Origin: Silicimonas sp.
Lineage (GTDB): Bacteria; Pseudomonadota; Alphaproteobacteria; Rhodobacterales; Rhodobacteraceae
Direction: 5' to 3'
Assembly (NCBI GenBank): GCA_013002465.1
Contig: JABDJO010000048.1
Span: forward strand, 1 to 39,866
Length of the DNA stretch: 39,866 bases
The position numbers and the translations under genes are program-made. Below, one piece after another: positions 7,784 to 16,192 of this stretch (the stretch's first letter is position 1; the number at the start of each line of letters is the position of its first letter). The notes beneath the pieces were generated by a model. It saw nothing but the letters and a program-made list of their open reading frames with translations, had not been told where the DNA came from and did not search any database.

Positions 7784-9169
7784 ATGATGACCAAAACTGT
7801 TGACCTGATTTCACCCATCGACGGCTCGGTCTACCTGACCCGCGAGGTCCTGACCCGCGACGCCGCATTCGAAGCCGCCGCCAACGCGCGCCGCGCTCAG
7901 GAAAGGTGGGCCAACCGCCCGCTTGAAGACCGGATCGCGCTTGTCCTGAAGGCCAACGAAATCGTCGGCCAAAGCACCGACCGCATGGCAACCGAACTGG
8001 CGCACCAGATGGGCCGTCCGATCCGCTACGGCGGCGAGTTTGGCGGTTTCAGTGAACGTTTGACCTATATGGCCGAGGTCGCGCCCGAATGCCTTGCCCC
8101 GACGGTGGTTGAAGACAGCGACACTTTCCGCCGCCTGATCAAGCACAAACCCTGGGGCACCGTGTTGGTCGTGGCCCCCTGGAACTACCCCTACATGACG
8201 GCGATCAACACCATCGCGCCCGCGCTCATTGCCGGAAACGCGGTGATCCTGAAACACGCCCAGCAGACCTTGCAGGTCGGTGAACGTCTGGCCGAAGCCT
8301 TCCACGAAGCAGGCGTGCCCAAAGAGGTTTTTCAGAACGTCGTTCTGGATCACGACACGACCTCGGCTTTGATCGGCGAAAGGGCGGTGGACTTCGTGAA
8401 TTTCACCGGCTCGGTCGGCGGCGGCCAGGCGATGGAACGCGCAGCGGCGGGAACGTTCACGCCGGTTTCGACCGAACTTGGCGGAAAGGATCCGGGCTAT
8501 GTCCGCGCCGACGCCGATCTTGATGCCGCCGTCGAAACCCTGATGGATGGTGCCATGTTCAACGCCGGTCAGTGCTGCTGCGGGATCGAGCGTATCTATG
8601 TGAACGAAGCCCTGTTCGATGCCTTCGTCGAAAAATCCGTGGCCTGGGTCAACGCCCAGAGCCTCGGCAACCCGCTCGACCCCGAAACAACGCTTGGCCC
8701 CATGGCCAACATCCGTTTTGCCCGCGAAGTGCGCGCCCAGATCGACGAAGCCATTGCCGATGGTGCCACAGCGCACATCGCAAAGATGGAGGCCGACGAC
8801 GGCGGCACCTATCTTACTCCGCAGATCCTCACCAATGTCACCCACGACATGCGCGTGATGCGTGACGAAAGCTTCGGCCCGGTTGTGGGGATCATGCCCG
8901 TCGACGACGACCAGACCGCGATCCGCCTGATGAACGACAGCCGCTTCGGCTTGACCGCCAGCGTCTGGACCGAAGATGCCGAAGCCGCTGAAAGCATTGG
9001 CGATCTTCTGCAAACCGGCACCGTTTTCATGAACCGCTGCGACTATCTTGACCCCGCTCTTTGCTGGACCGGCTGCAAGGATACCGGACGCGGCGCGGGG
9101 CTGTCGAAACTTGCCTATGGGGCGCTCACGCGTCCGAAATCCTACCACCTGAAGAAAGTCACCTCATGA
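7784..9169 (+). CDS. NAD(P)-dependent aldehyde dehydrogenase
   Basis: A 461-residue aldehyde dehydrogenase, slightly shorter than the usual 480-500 at the N-terminus. Visible landmarks are the cofactor segment VVAPWNYPY, FTGSVGGGQ for the dinucleotide loop, the general base Glu in STELGGKDP, and the catalytic Cys in FNAGQCCCG, which follows the N-x-GQ-x-C pattern so that the second Cys of the triplet is the nucleophile. RDESFGPVVGI is the usual C-terminal segment. It starts four bases after the VOC gene and overlaps the alcohol dehydrogenase by ATGA. In context it should oxidise the aldehyde made by the next enzyme, probably as a gamma-glutamylated intermediate. It resembles succinate-semialdehyde-type members, but substrate cannot be fixed from sequence. 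Confidence 0.92.
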   Translation: MMTKTVDLISPIDGSVYLTREVLTRDAAFEAAANARRAQERWANRPLEDRIALVLKANEIVGQSTDRMATELAHQMGRPIRYGGEFGGFSERLTYMAEVAPECLAPTVVEDSDTFRRLIKHKPWGTVLVVAPWNYPYMTAINTIAPALIAGNAVILKHAQQTLQVGERLAEAFHEAGVPKEVFQNVVLDHDTTSALIGERAVDFVNFTGSVGGGQAMERAAAGTFTPVSTELGGKDPGYVRADADLDAAVETLMDGAMFNAGQCCCGIERIYVNEALFDAFVEKSVAWVNAQSLGNPLDPETTLGPMANIRFAREVRAQIDEAIADGATAHIAKMEADDGGTYLTPQILTNVTHDMRVMRDESFGPVVGIMPVDDDQTAIRLMNDSRFGLTASVWTEDAEAAESIGDLLQTGTVFMNRCDYLDPALCWTGCKDTGRGAGLSKLAYGALTRPKSYHLKKVTS

Positions 9170-10311
9170 CCCTTACCGGAAACTGGTCTTATCCCACGGC
9201 CGTCCGCTTTGGCGCCGGTCGCATCTCGGAAATCGGCGGTGCCTGCATGGCGGCCGGGATCACCAAACCCCTCCTGGTCACCGACCGTGGTCTAGCTGAA
9301 ATGGAGATCACCACCCGCACGCTCGACCTTTTGGAGGCCGAAGGTCTGGGCCGCGCCATGTTCTCCCGCGTTGATCCCAACCCAACCGACATGAACGTCG
9401 ATGACGGGCTGCGCGTCTACCGCGAAGGCGGGTTCGATGGTGTCATCGCCTTTGGCGGCGGCTCGGGTCTGGACCTTGGCAAGACCCTTGCCTTCATGGC
9501 CGGTCAAACCCGCCCACTTTGGGATTTCGAGGATGTGGGCGACTGGTGGACCCGCGCCGATGCCGATGCAATCGCCCCGATCGTTGCCGTGCCAACCACC
9601 GCTGGCACTGGGTCCGAAGTCGGGCGCGCGGGCGTCATCACCAATTCCGAAACGCGCGAAAAGAAAATCATCTTCCACCCCAAGATGCTGCCCGCCGTTG
9701 TCATCTGCGATCCGGAACTGACCGTTGGAATGCCCAAGTTCATCACAGCCGGAACCGGCCTTGATGCCTTCGCCCATTGTGTCGAGGCCTATTCCAGCCC
9801 GCACTATCACCCGATGAGCCAGGGGATCGCGCTGGAAGGCATGCGTCTGGTCAAGGACTATCTGCCGCGCGCCTATACTGACGGCACCGACATCGAGGCA
9901 CGCGCCCATATGATGAGCGCCGCCGCCATGGGCGCGACCGCCTTCCAGAAGGGCCTTGGCGCGATCCATGCCCTCAGCCACCCCATCGGGGCCAATCACC
10001 ACACCCACCACGGCACCACCAACGCGGTCTTCATGCCCGCAGTGCTGGAATTCAACGCCGACGCCATCCGCGACCGCTTTGACCGCGTGGCGGGCTACCT
10101 TAACATTGATGGCGGATTTGACGGGTTCCGCGCCTATGTGGACGGTCTGAACGACAGCCTCGGCATTCCAAAGACACTCACCGATCTTGGGGTTGAAAAT
10201 CCCGACATGGACCGCCTTGTCGCCGACGCCCTTCGCGATCCGTCGGTCGGCGGCAACCCGACCGAGATGACCGAGGCGAACACCCGCGCGCTTTACGAAA
10301 AGATGATGTGA
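9166..10311 (+). CDS. Iron-containing (group III) alcohol dehydrogenase
   Basis: A 381-residue iron-dependent alcohol dehydrogenase. The nucleotide-binding IAFGGGSGLDLGK motif lies near residues 90-105, PTTAGTGSEV near 145, and the metal ligands sit in GTGLDAFAHCVEAY (Asp, His) and GAIHALSHPIGANHHTHHG (His residues). The ATG overlaps the aldehyde dehydrogenase stop as ATGA, so the pair is translationally coupled. Together they can take a primary alcohol to an acid. This is the last gene of the operon. Its stop codon directly abuts the stop of the converging GH42 gene with no base between, and no terminator hairpin is visible at the junction. Confidence 0.92.
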   Translation: MTLTGNWSYPTAVRFGAGRISEIGGACMAAGITKPLLVTDRGLAEMEITTRTLDLLEAEGLGRAMFSRVDPNPTDMNVDDGLRVYREGGFDGVIAFGGGSGLDLGKTLAFMAGQTRPLWDFEDVGDWWTRADADAIAPIVAVPTTAGTGSEVGRAGVITNSETREKKIIFHPKMLPAVVICDPELTVGMPKFITAGTGLDAFAHCVEAYSSPHYHPMSQGIALEGMRLVKDYLPRAYTDGTDIEARAHMMSAAAMGATAFQKGLGAIHALSHPIGANHHTHHGTTNAVFMPAVLEFNADAIRDRFDRVAGYLNIDGGFDGFRAYVDGLNDSLGIPKTLTDLGVENPDMDRLVADALRDPSVGGNPTEMTEANTRALYEKMM

Positions 10312-12207
10312 TCAAAGCGGCCTGATCAGCACTCCGGCGGCGGGGATTTCCTCGCCGTCCCACAGGGCAGACCCGGCACCATAGTTGAACAGGAACCGAT
10401 GGCTTGGGATTTCCCGCAATCGAACGCCCTCGGGCAGGGTCTTGATATCCAGGCCAACAGCTTCACCCAGGTGCGCGACGATCCGATCCCACAAAGCGTC
10501 ATCCGGCCAACCGCTTAGATAAAGATTGCGTTCCCCGACCAGAACCGGCGCGCCCGCTTCGGTCGCCATCAGAACCGGGTCGTCTGTTTCGATGGCCTCG
10601 GCCCAGTGCCGAACCGTGCCCCCACCCCGGACCGGCACCGGTGCCGCGCCCGGCAGACTTTCCACGAAGGACACCCGCACATCCACGCCCGATAGGCCCG
10701 CGGGCAGTGGCAAAGCAATCGACATCTCGTCGGTCTTCGCACCGCACCTTGGCCCGTAAACCACTATCCCCTCGGCATCATCGAAAGCCGCGCGCGCCTC
10801 GTCGCCCAGGCTGAAAACCCCCGGCGCCAGCACCAGCGCATAGCCGTCCAAAGAGGCGCCCGGTTCGACGATATCCACCGAAACCCCGGCCCGCCGAAAC
10901 GCCCGATAGGCGGAAAAACACAACGCGAAGTAATCGAAACTCTCGCCCTGCGGCTGAACCGTCCACGCCCAGACCGACGCATAGTCAAAGACCAGTGCCA
11001 CCGACGCCCGGCCTTGCTCTACCGATCCACAAGCCGACAATTCACCCGCAACCTCCCCGGCCTCTTTCAACCCTCGGGCATCGCGCCCGTCGTGACCCAA
11101 AAGGCCCGCGTGCATCTGCTCTTGGCCAAAAGGCACCTGCCGCCATCGGAAATAGCTGACCACTTCGGCCCCGTGGGCAATCGCCTCCCATGTCCAAAGC
11201 CGCACCATCCCGGGCAGCGGCGCCGGGTTGTGCGGCGCCCAGTTCACCGGCCCTGGCTGCTGCTCCATCACCCACCACCGGCCCTTGCCGACGCTGCGAT
11301 AAAGATCGTGGTGGAACGCCTGAAAATCCGGATCGCCCTGGCGCAGATACCGAAGTTGGCGATCCTCCGATGCCCCGACCCGGTCCAACAAAAAACCCAG
11401 AGGATAGCTGTCCCAACTGGCGATATCCAGATCCTTGCCAACCGCGAAGTGATCGAAATCCGTGATCTTTCCCATATAGTTATGGATCAATGGCGCCTCG
11501 GTCAGATCGCGCAGAACCTCGACCTGAGCCCGGTTGAACGCGACCACCTGATCCGAGCTATACCGCCGGAACGCCAGAACATGGGCCGGGTTCGGCTCGG
11601 TCACGGTAAGGTTGGGCAGCTCGATCTGGTCAAAGGCGCTGTATTCCATCGACCAGAAAACATTGCCCCAGGCGTCGTTCAGTGCCCCGATGTCGCCATA
11701 GCGTTCGGCGCACCAGTCGCGAAATCCGTCCAGCGCGGCACTGGAATAGCTGAGTGTCGTGTCATGACAGCCGTATTCATTGTCGATCTGCCAGGCCGCC
11801 ACATGGGGACTTTCGCCAAAGGTCTTGCCCAGAAGCGTCACGATCCGGCGGCATTCCGCGATGTATCCCTGATGGCTGAAGCAATAATGCCGGCGCGATC
11901 CGAACTTGCGCACGCGCCCCTCGGCATCCACCGCCAGCATGTCCGGGTGCTTGTCCACCATCCAGCGGGGCGGCGTCGCCGTCGGGGTTCCCAGCACGAC
12001 CTTCAACCCCGCGACCCCAAGCGTTTCGATCGCCCGGCTCAGCCAATCGAACGTCAACTCACCCGGCTTCGGTTCCAACCGTGACCAGGCGAACTCACCG
12101 ATCCTAACCCAGGTCAGCCCTGCCTCGACCATCCGCCGCGCATCGTCCGCCCATTGCTCCTCGGGCCAATGCTCGGGGTAATAGCAGACGCCAAGCTCTG
12201 GCTTCAT
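10312..12207 (-). CDS. GH42 beta-galactosidase
   Basis: A 631-residue glycoside hydrolase of family 42, which removes terminal beta-galactose. The N-terminal barrel opens with GVCYYPEHWPEEQW. The acid/base Glu144 is in AAWQIDNEYG and the nucleophile Glu315 in RWWVMEQQPG. The trimerisation and small C-terminal domains follow; length (630-690) is normal. No signal peptide, so it acts in the cytoplasm on imported oligosaccharides. It is the last gene of the minus-strand galactoside operon, overlapping the SDR upstream by four bases (ATGA). Together with the GH4 enzyme it suggests that the transported sugar carries both alpha- and beta-linked galactose, for example plant or algal galactosides. 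Confidence 0.93.
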   Translation of the reverse strand: MKPELGVCYYPEHWPEEQWADDARRMVEAGLTWVRIGEFAWSRLEPKPGELTFDWLSRAIETLGVAGLKVVLGTPTATPPRWMVDKHPDMLAVDAEGRVRKFGSRRHYCFSHQGYIAECRRIVTLLGKTFGESPHVAAWQIDNEYGCHDTTLSYSSAALDGFRDWCAERYGDIGALNDAWGNVFWSMEYSAFDQIELPNLTVTEPNPAHVLAFRRYSSDQVVAFNRAQVEVLRDLTEAPLIHNYMGKITDFDHFAVGKDLDIASWDSYPLGFLLDRVGASEDRQLRYLRQGDPDFQAFHHDLYRSVGKGRWWVMEQQPGPVNWAPHNPAPLPGMVRLWTWEAIAHGAEVVSYFRWRQVPFGQEQMHAGLLGHDGRDARGLKEAGEVAGELSACGSVEQGRASVALVFDYASVWAWTVQPQGESFDYFALCFSAYRAFRRAGVSVDIVEPGASLDGYALVLAPGVFSLGDEARAAFDDAEGIVVYGPRCGAKTDEMSIALPLPAGLSGVDVRVSFVESLPGAAPVPVRGGGTVRHWAEAIETDDPVLMATEAGAPVLVGERNLYLSGWPDDALWDRIVAHLGEAVGLDIKTLPEGVRLREIPSHRFLFNYGAGSALWDGEEIPAAGVLIRPL

Positions 12208-12968
12208 CCCGTAGTCACCACACCGCCGTCGATCACCATGGCCTGACCGGTCATCATCTTCGCCGCATCAGAGGCAAGAAACAGCGCTCCGCCGACGATG
12301 TCTTCCGGTTGCAGCGGATCCTTCAGACACTGCCGATCCAACTGCCCCGCCAAGGCCTCCTCTGTCACCCACATGTCCAACTGCTTTTGCGTCATCACCC
12401 ACCCCGGCATCAGCGCGTTGACGCGAATGCGATCCGCCCCGAACTCGCGCGCCAGGGCCCGGGTCAGTCCGGTGATACCCGCGTTCGCCGTGGCATAGGC
12501 CGGATACCCGGCGTTCCCCATCATGTAACTGATCGACGAGAAATTCACGATCGACCCGCCGCCTGCCGAACGCATCCCCGGAATGACGGCCTGAGCGGCA
12601 AAGAAATAGGCATCCAGATTGATCGACAACGACCGCCGCCAAAACTCGGGATCGACATCAAGGGTGTCGTGCCGCTTGTCGTTGGCCGCATTGTTGACCA
12701 GCACCGTGACTGGACCATGCGCCTCGGCAGCCTGATCCACCGCCGCCTTCAAGGCGATGGTGTCGGTGATATCGCAGGGAATGAACAAGGGGGCGGCCCC
12801 ATGTTTGCGCTCCATATCGGCGATGAAAGCGCTTGCATCGGAACGCTGCACGAAGGCGACCTTGGCCCCCTGCGCCAGAAATCCGTCCGTCAGCGCGGCG
12901 CCAATGCCGGAACCGCCGCCGGTAATGAAAACCGAGGCTCCGCTCAGTTCGGGATAGTTCGCCATCAT
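12204..12968 (-). CDS. Short-chain dehydrogenase/reductase with altered catalytic tetrad
   Basis: A 254-residue classical SDR. The cofactor motif GGGSGIG is near residue 18, NNAAN near 92, the catalytic Ser in VNFSSIS, and PGWVMTQ near 190. The active-site segment reads GYPAYATANAG: the catalytic Tyr158 is present, but the Lys that should be four residues later is Asn162 (codon at 12483-12485), so the Y-x-x-x-K signature is lost. The start at 12968 overlaps the GH4 stop (ATGA); the longer frame to 13004 is the tail of the GH4 gene in another frame. Given its neighbours it may act on galactose or a galactose derivative (aldose 1-dehydrogenase-like). The missing Lys means activity should not be assumed. 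Confidence 0.88.
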   Translation of the reverse strand: MMANYPELSGASVFITGGGSGIGAALTDGFLAQGAKVAFVQRSDASAFIADMERKHGAAPLFIPCDITDTIALKAAVDQAAEAHGPVTVLVNNAANDKRHDTLDVDPEFWRRSLSINLDAYFFAAQAVIPGMRSAGGGSIVNFSSISYMMGNAGYPAYATANAGITGLTRALAREFGADRIRVNALMPGWVMTQKQLDMWVTEEALAGQLDRQCLKDPLQPEDIVGGALFLASDAAKMMTGQAMVIDGGVVTTG

Positions 12969-14320
12969 GCAGCCTTTCGTCGTCGCGCCCATGCCGGCAA
13001 CCAATCGCCATGGGCCGCCAGCAGATCATCCACCATGGCCCGGATCTGACCAAGGTCAAGCTCGGCCGCCGTGTGGGGATCCATCATGGCGGCGTGGTGA
13101 ATGTGTTCAATGTTTTCGTCCAGAAGTGCCCGCACGGTCAATTCCTGCACGTTGATCTGAGTGCGCATCAACGCTACCAGTTGCGGTGGAATGTCCGTCA
13201 CGGTCGCCGCTCGAATGCCCGATGCGTCGATCACGCAAGGTGTCTCGACCGCCGCGCCCATGGGCAGTTGCGGGATCTGCCCGGTGTTGGCTAGGTTGCC
13301 GTAGAACTCGAATGGCTCATTCGTCACGGCGGCATTCATCATGTCGGCGGCAAATTCGTGGCTCTTCTCGACGTCGATGCCCTCACCCCCCTTGAACGCC
13401 TCGGCCTGACTGGCCCAGGCTGCAATCTGCTCTTCGCAACGCGTCGGGTACTCATCCAGCGGGATACCGAACGTCTCGATCAGATCGGGTCGGTGCGCCT
13501 TGATGAACCATGGCACATATTCCGCCAGATGCTCCGAACTTTCGGTGCAGAAATACCCCAGATGCTTCATCACCTCATAGCGCACCGTATTGGGGCAGCG
13601 GTCATGAAAGATCGGCGGATTCGGCAATGTCCCGGCGGCGTAACCCGCGCGCAGCGCCGGATAAAGATCGCGCGTCCCGCCGCCCTGAAGCCGCTCGTGC
13701 AGGTGCAGGAAGAACGCCACGTGGTTCACACCCGCCACGTGATAGTCCATCGCATCGACCGGCACGCCCAGATCATGGCTGAACTCTTCCAGCGTATTTT
13801 GCACCGAATGGCACAGGCCCACCTGGCGCACATTCGGATAGCGTTCGGCCAGCGCCCAGGTGTTGATCGCCATCGGGTTCACATATTGCAGCATCAGCGC
13901 GTCGGGACAGACCTCGGCCATGTCGGCGGCGATCTTCCACAGATGCGGCACGGTGCGAAGCCCGCGCATGATGCCGCCAATGCCAAGCGTGTCGCCAATG
14001 GTCTGACGCAATCCGTACTGCCGTGGGATCTCGAAATCGGTCACGGTGCAGGGCTTGTACCCGCCGATCTGAAACGCCACGACGACGAATTCAGCCCCCT
14101 CCAGCGCCGCCCGTTGGTCCGAGTAAGTTTCGACCACTGCCGGGGCTTCCATGGCCTCGATCAGCTTCTTCGCGACGATACCGGATTCCTCCAACCGCAC
14201 CGGATCAATGTCTATCAGGGCAAACCGGGCATCGGCCAGGGCTGGAAAGTGCAGTGCATCGCCCACGATATTCTTCATGAAAATCGTGGACCCGGCACCG
14301 ATGAAGGTGATCTTGGTCAT
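12965..14320 (-). CDS. melA: GH4 alpha-galactosidase (MelA-like)
   Basis: A 451-residue family 4 glycoside hydrolase, the NAD- and manganese-dependent group that works by oxidation and elimination rather than by two acids. The Rossmann start TKITFIGAGSTIF, the QYVNPMAINTWA segment (Asn148), the GLCHSVQ motif (Cys170, His171) and the metal-ligand His200 in VAGVNH are all visible. The CHSVQ type and YVNPM wording fit alpha-galactosidases more than phospho-glucosidases, and no phosphotransferase system is nearby. I start it at 14320, where the conserved N-terminal strand begins; the frame stays open further upstream opposite the permease gene, but that part is a shadow. It lies between the permease and the SDR in the galactoside operon. 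Confidence 0.9.
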   Translation of the reverse strand: MTKITFIGAGSTIFMKNIVGDALHFPALADARFALIDIDPVRLEESGIVAKKLIEAMEAPAVVETYSDQRAALEGAEFVVVAFQIGGYKPCTVTDFEIPRQYGLRQTIGDTLGIGGIMRGLRTVPHLWKIAADMAEVCPDALMLQYVNPMAINTWALAERYPNVRQVGLCHSVQNTLEEFSHDLGVPVDAMDYHVAGVNHVAFFLHLHERLQGGGTRDLYPALRAGYAAGTLPNPPIFHDRCPNTVRYEVMKHLGYFCTESSEHLAEYVPWFIKAHRPDLIETFGIPLDEYPTRCEEQIAAWASQAEAFKGGEGIDVEKSHEFAADMMNAAVTNEPFEFYGNLANTGQIPQLPMGAAVETPCVIDASGIRAATVTDIPPQLVALMRTQINVQELTVRALLDENIEHIHHAAMMDPHTAAELDLGQIRAMVDDLLAAHGDWLPAWARRRKAA

Positions 14321-14331
14321 GGGGATTGGTC

Positions 14332-15180
14332 CTACTTCACAGCACCCAAAGTCAAACCGGCGATAAAGTGCTTCTGCATCAGAAAGAACATCAGCACGGG
14401 CGGAAGAGCGGCCACAATCGAACCGGCGCTCATCAGGTGATAGGCGGCGCGGAACTGGGCATTGAAACTGGTGATCCCCGCCGTAACCGGCTGGCTTTCC
14501 GGCCCCTGTGTCAGGACAACAGCCCAAAAGTAATCGTTCCAGATGAACGTGAAGATCAGAACGGCCAAAGCGGCCAGAGCAGGCTTCATCAAGGGAAGCA
14601 CGACGTACCAGAATATGCGCCACTCGGCGACGCCTTCGACCCGGGCGGCTTCGATCAGGGGAAACGGCAACTGCCGGATGAAGTTTCGCATGAACAACGT
14701 GCAGAACCCGGTCTGAAACGCGATATGGAACAGGACCAGCCCGGTCTTGGTGTTGTAAAGCCCCATATCCAGCGTCAGATCCCGGACCGGGATCATCAGG
14801 ATCTGGAACGGCACAAAGTTTCCGGCCACGAACATGAAGAAAATCCAGATGTTCGAACGGAACCGATAGATGCCAAGGGCAAAACCGGCCATGGCGGACA
14901 GGGCCACGGCTCCGATCACCGTCGGCACGGTGATCAGGAAAGAGTTCAGCATATAGCGCGGCATGTCCGAATTGAAGAAGACCTGCCCATAGTTGTTGAA
15001 GGCCTCGAACGATCCCGGCGCCCCCCAATAATTGCCCTGAGTGAAATCCGACGCGGGTTTGATCGAAAACATGGCGACCGCGATCAGCGGCAACAGCCAC
15101 ATGAACAGCGCCAACGGCAGGAACGACTTGTAAGCGAACTGCGCTGTCGGCGAACGGCGTTGAATCGGGGTTGGAAACAT
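14332..15180 (-). CDS. Sugar ABC transporter permease, MalG type
   Basis: A 282-residue inner-membrane permease of a carbohydrate-uptake-1 ABC importer. It has about six membrane helices, and the EAA loop (EAARVEGVAEWRIFWYVVLP) that docks on the ATPase lies near residue 190. Length is typical of MalG-like subunits. It starts one base after the MalF-type partner ends and is followed 11 bases later by the alpha-galactosidase gene. In the operon it is the second permease of the galactoside importer. Its ATPase is encoded on the other strand at 18411. Confidence 0.93.
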   Translation of the reverse strand: MFPTPIQRRSPTAQFAYKSFLPLALFMWLLPLIAVAMFSIKPASDFTQGNYWGAPGSFEAFNNYGQVFFNSDMPRYMLNSFLITVPTVIGAVALSAMAGFALGIYRFRSNIWIFFMFVAGNFVPFQILMIPVRDLTLDMGLYNTKTGLVLFHIAFQTGFCTLFMRNFIRQLPFPLIEAARVEGVAEWRIFWYVVLPLMKPALAALAVLIFTFIWNDYFWAVVLTQGPESQPVTAGITSFNAQFRAAYHLMSAGSIVAALPPVLMFFLMQKHFIAGLTLGAVK

Positions 15181-15181
15181 C

Positions 15182-16093
15182 TTAGCGCCCCCTCTCTTCG
15201 GACCACATCGACCAGAGGAAATAGGCGATGAAGACCAGCATGATCAGGAACAGAACCACCGCGATGGCGGCACCATACCCCATGCGGAACCCGTATTCCG
15301 AAAGTGCCTTTTCGAACATGTAAAACGACAGCACCCGGGTCTGCCCGAACGGCCCGCCGTTGGTCATGATCGAAATCAGGTCAAACGACCTCAGCGCCCC
15401 GATGATCGTCACCACGAAGGCGATGAACGTCGCAGGCTTCAGTTGCGGGATGATCACGTACCACAGCATCTTCCAGCCTTTGGCCCCATCCAGCCGTGCT
15501 GCCTCGACCTGCTCGGGGTCAACCGCGTTCAGGCCGGTCAGATAAAGGATCATGCAATAGGCCGTCTGCGGCCAGAGCCCTGCGGCGATGATGCCATAAG
15601 TGGCCCAGGTCGGATCGCCAAGAACATTCAGGGGACCAAGCCCGATGTAACTCAGCATGTTCGACAACAGCCCTTCGTTCGGTAGATAGAACCACGAAAA
15701 CACCAGGCCAACGACCACCTGAGACAGAACAAAAGGAAAGAAGAACAGTGACTTGTATATGCGAATACCCGTGACCGTCTGGTTCAGGAACAAGGCAATG
15801 AAAAGCCCCGCCGGAATGGCCAGCAGATAAAAGACCAACCACTTGAGGTTGTTCCACAGCGACACCTCGAACGCGCTGTCGTCGGCCAGCTCGACATAGT
15901 TGTCCAGGCCGACCCACCGGGCTTCTCCCAACCCGTCCCAGTCATAGAAACTGATGCCGATGGACTGAAAGATCGGAAAGATCACATAGACCAGAAAGAA
16001 CAGGATCGCCGGTGCCAGAAACAGCCATGGCGTCACGGCAATCTCGTTGCGCTTATACCAGCTTCGAGGTTGGATCTCGGTCTCGGTGGTCAT
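15182..16093 (-). CDS. Sugar ABC transporter permease, MalF type
   Basis: A 303-residue permease with six predicted helices and an EAA loop (EAARLDGAKGWKMLWYVIIP) near residue 205, typical of MalF/UgpA-type subunits. The start at 16093 is preferred over the ATG at 16117 because an AAAGGGAG ribosome site lies at the right distance upstream of it; the upstream extension would add only eight residues. It pairs with the adjacent MalG-type permease. A hairpin with a short uridine tract lies between it and the binding-protein gene upstream, which would make the permeases less abundant than the binding protein. Confidence 0.92.
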   Translation of the reverse strand: MTTETEIQPRSWYKRNEIAVTPWLFLAPAILFFLVYVIFPIFQSIGISFYDWDGLGEARWVGLDNYVELADDSAFEVSLWNNLKWLVFYLLAIPAGLFIALFLNQTVTGIRIYKSLFFFPFVLSQVVVGLVFSWFYLPNEGLLSNMLSYIGLGPLNVLGDPTWATYGIIAAGLWPQTAYCMILYLTGLNAVDPEQVEAARLDGAKGWKMLWYVIIPQLKPATFIAFVVTIIGALRSFDLISIMTNGGPFGQTRVLSFYMFEKALSEYGFRMGYGAAIAVVLFLIMLVFIAYFLWSMWSEERGR

Positions 16094-16156
16094 GGGCGGC
16101 TCCCTTTCGCGGCTCATGCGAAAACCCCGTTCGGGCTTGCGGATGGGTCGGTGGGG

Positions 16157-16184
16157 AAAAGGGGGCGAGCACCGGCCCGCCCCC
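16157..16184 (-). terminator. Partial terminator between binding-protein and permease genes
   Basis: On the minus strand a perfect seven-base stem (GGGGGCG / CGCCCCC, ten-base loop) is followed directly by TTTT. It sits just after the binding-protein stop. Its position inside the operon suggests attenuation or 3'-end protection of the binding-protein message. Confidence 0.65.
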
Positions 16185-16192
16185 GTTCGAGA

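Noticed and set aside
7811..9148. 445-codon open frame antisense to the aldehyde dehydrogenase
   Set aside because: It is a shadow of the ELGGK/GQC dehydrogenase gene and has no recognisable domain.
14321..15100. Long N-terminal extension of the GH4 frame (to a 711-residue protein)
   Set aside because: The extra part lies opposite codons of the MalG permease in another frame. The conserved GH4 N-terminus begins at 14320.
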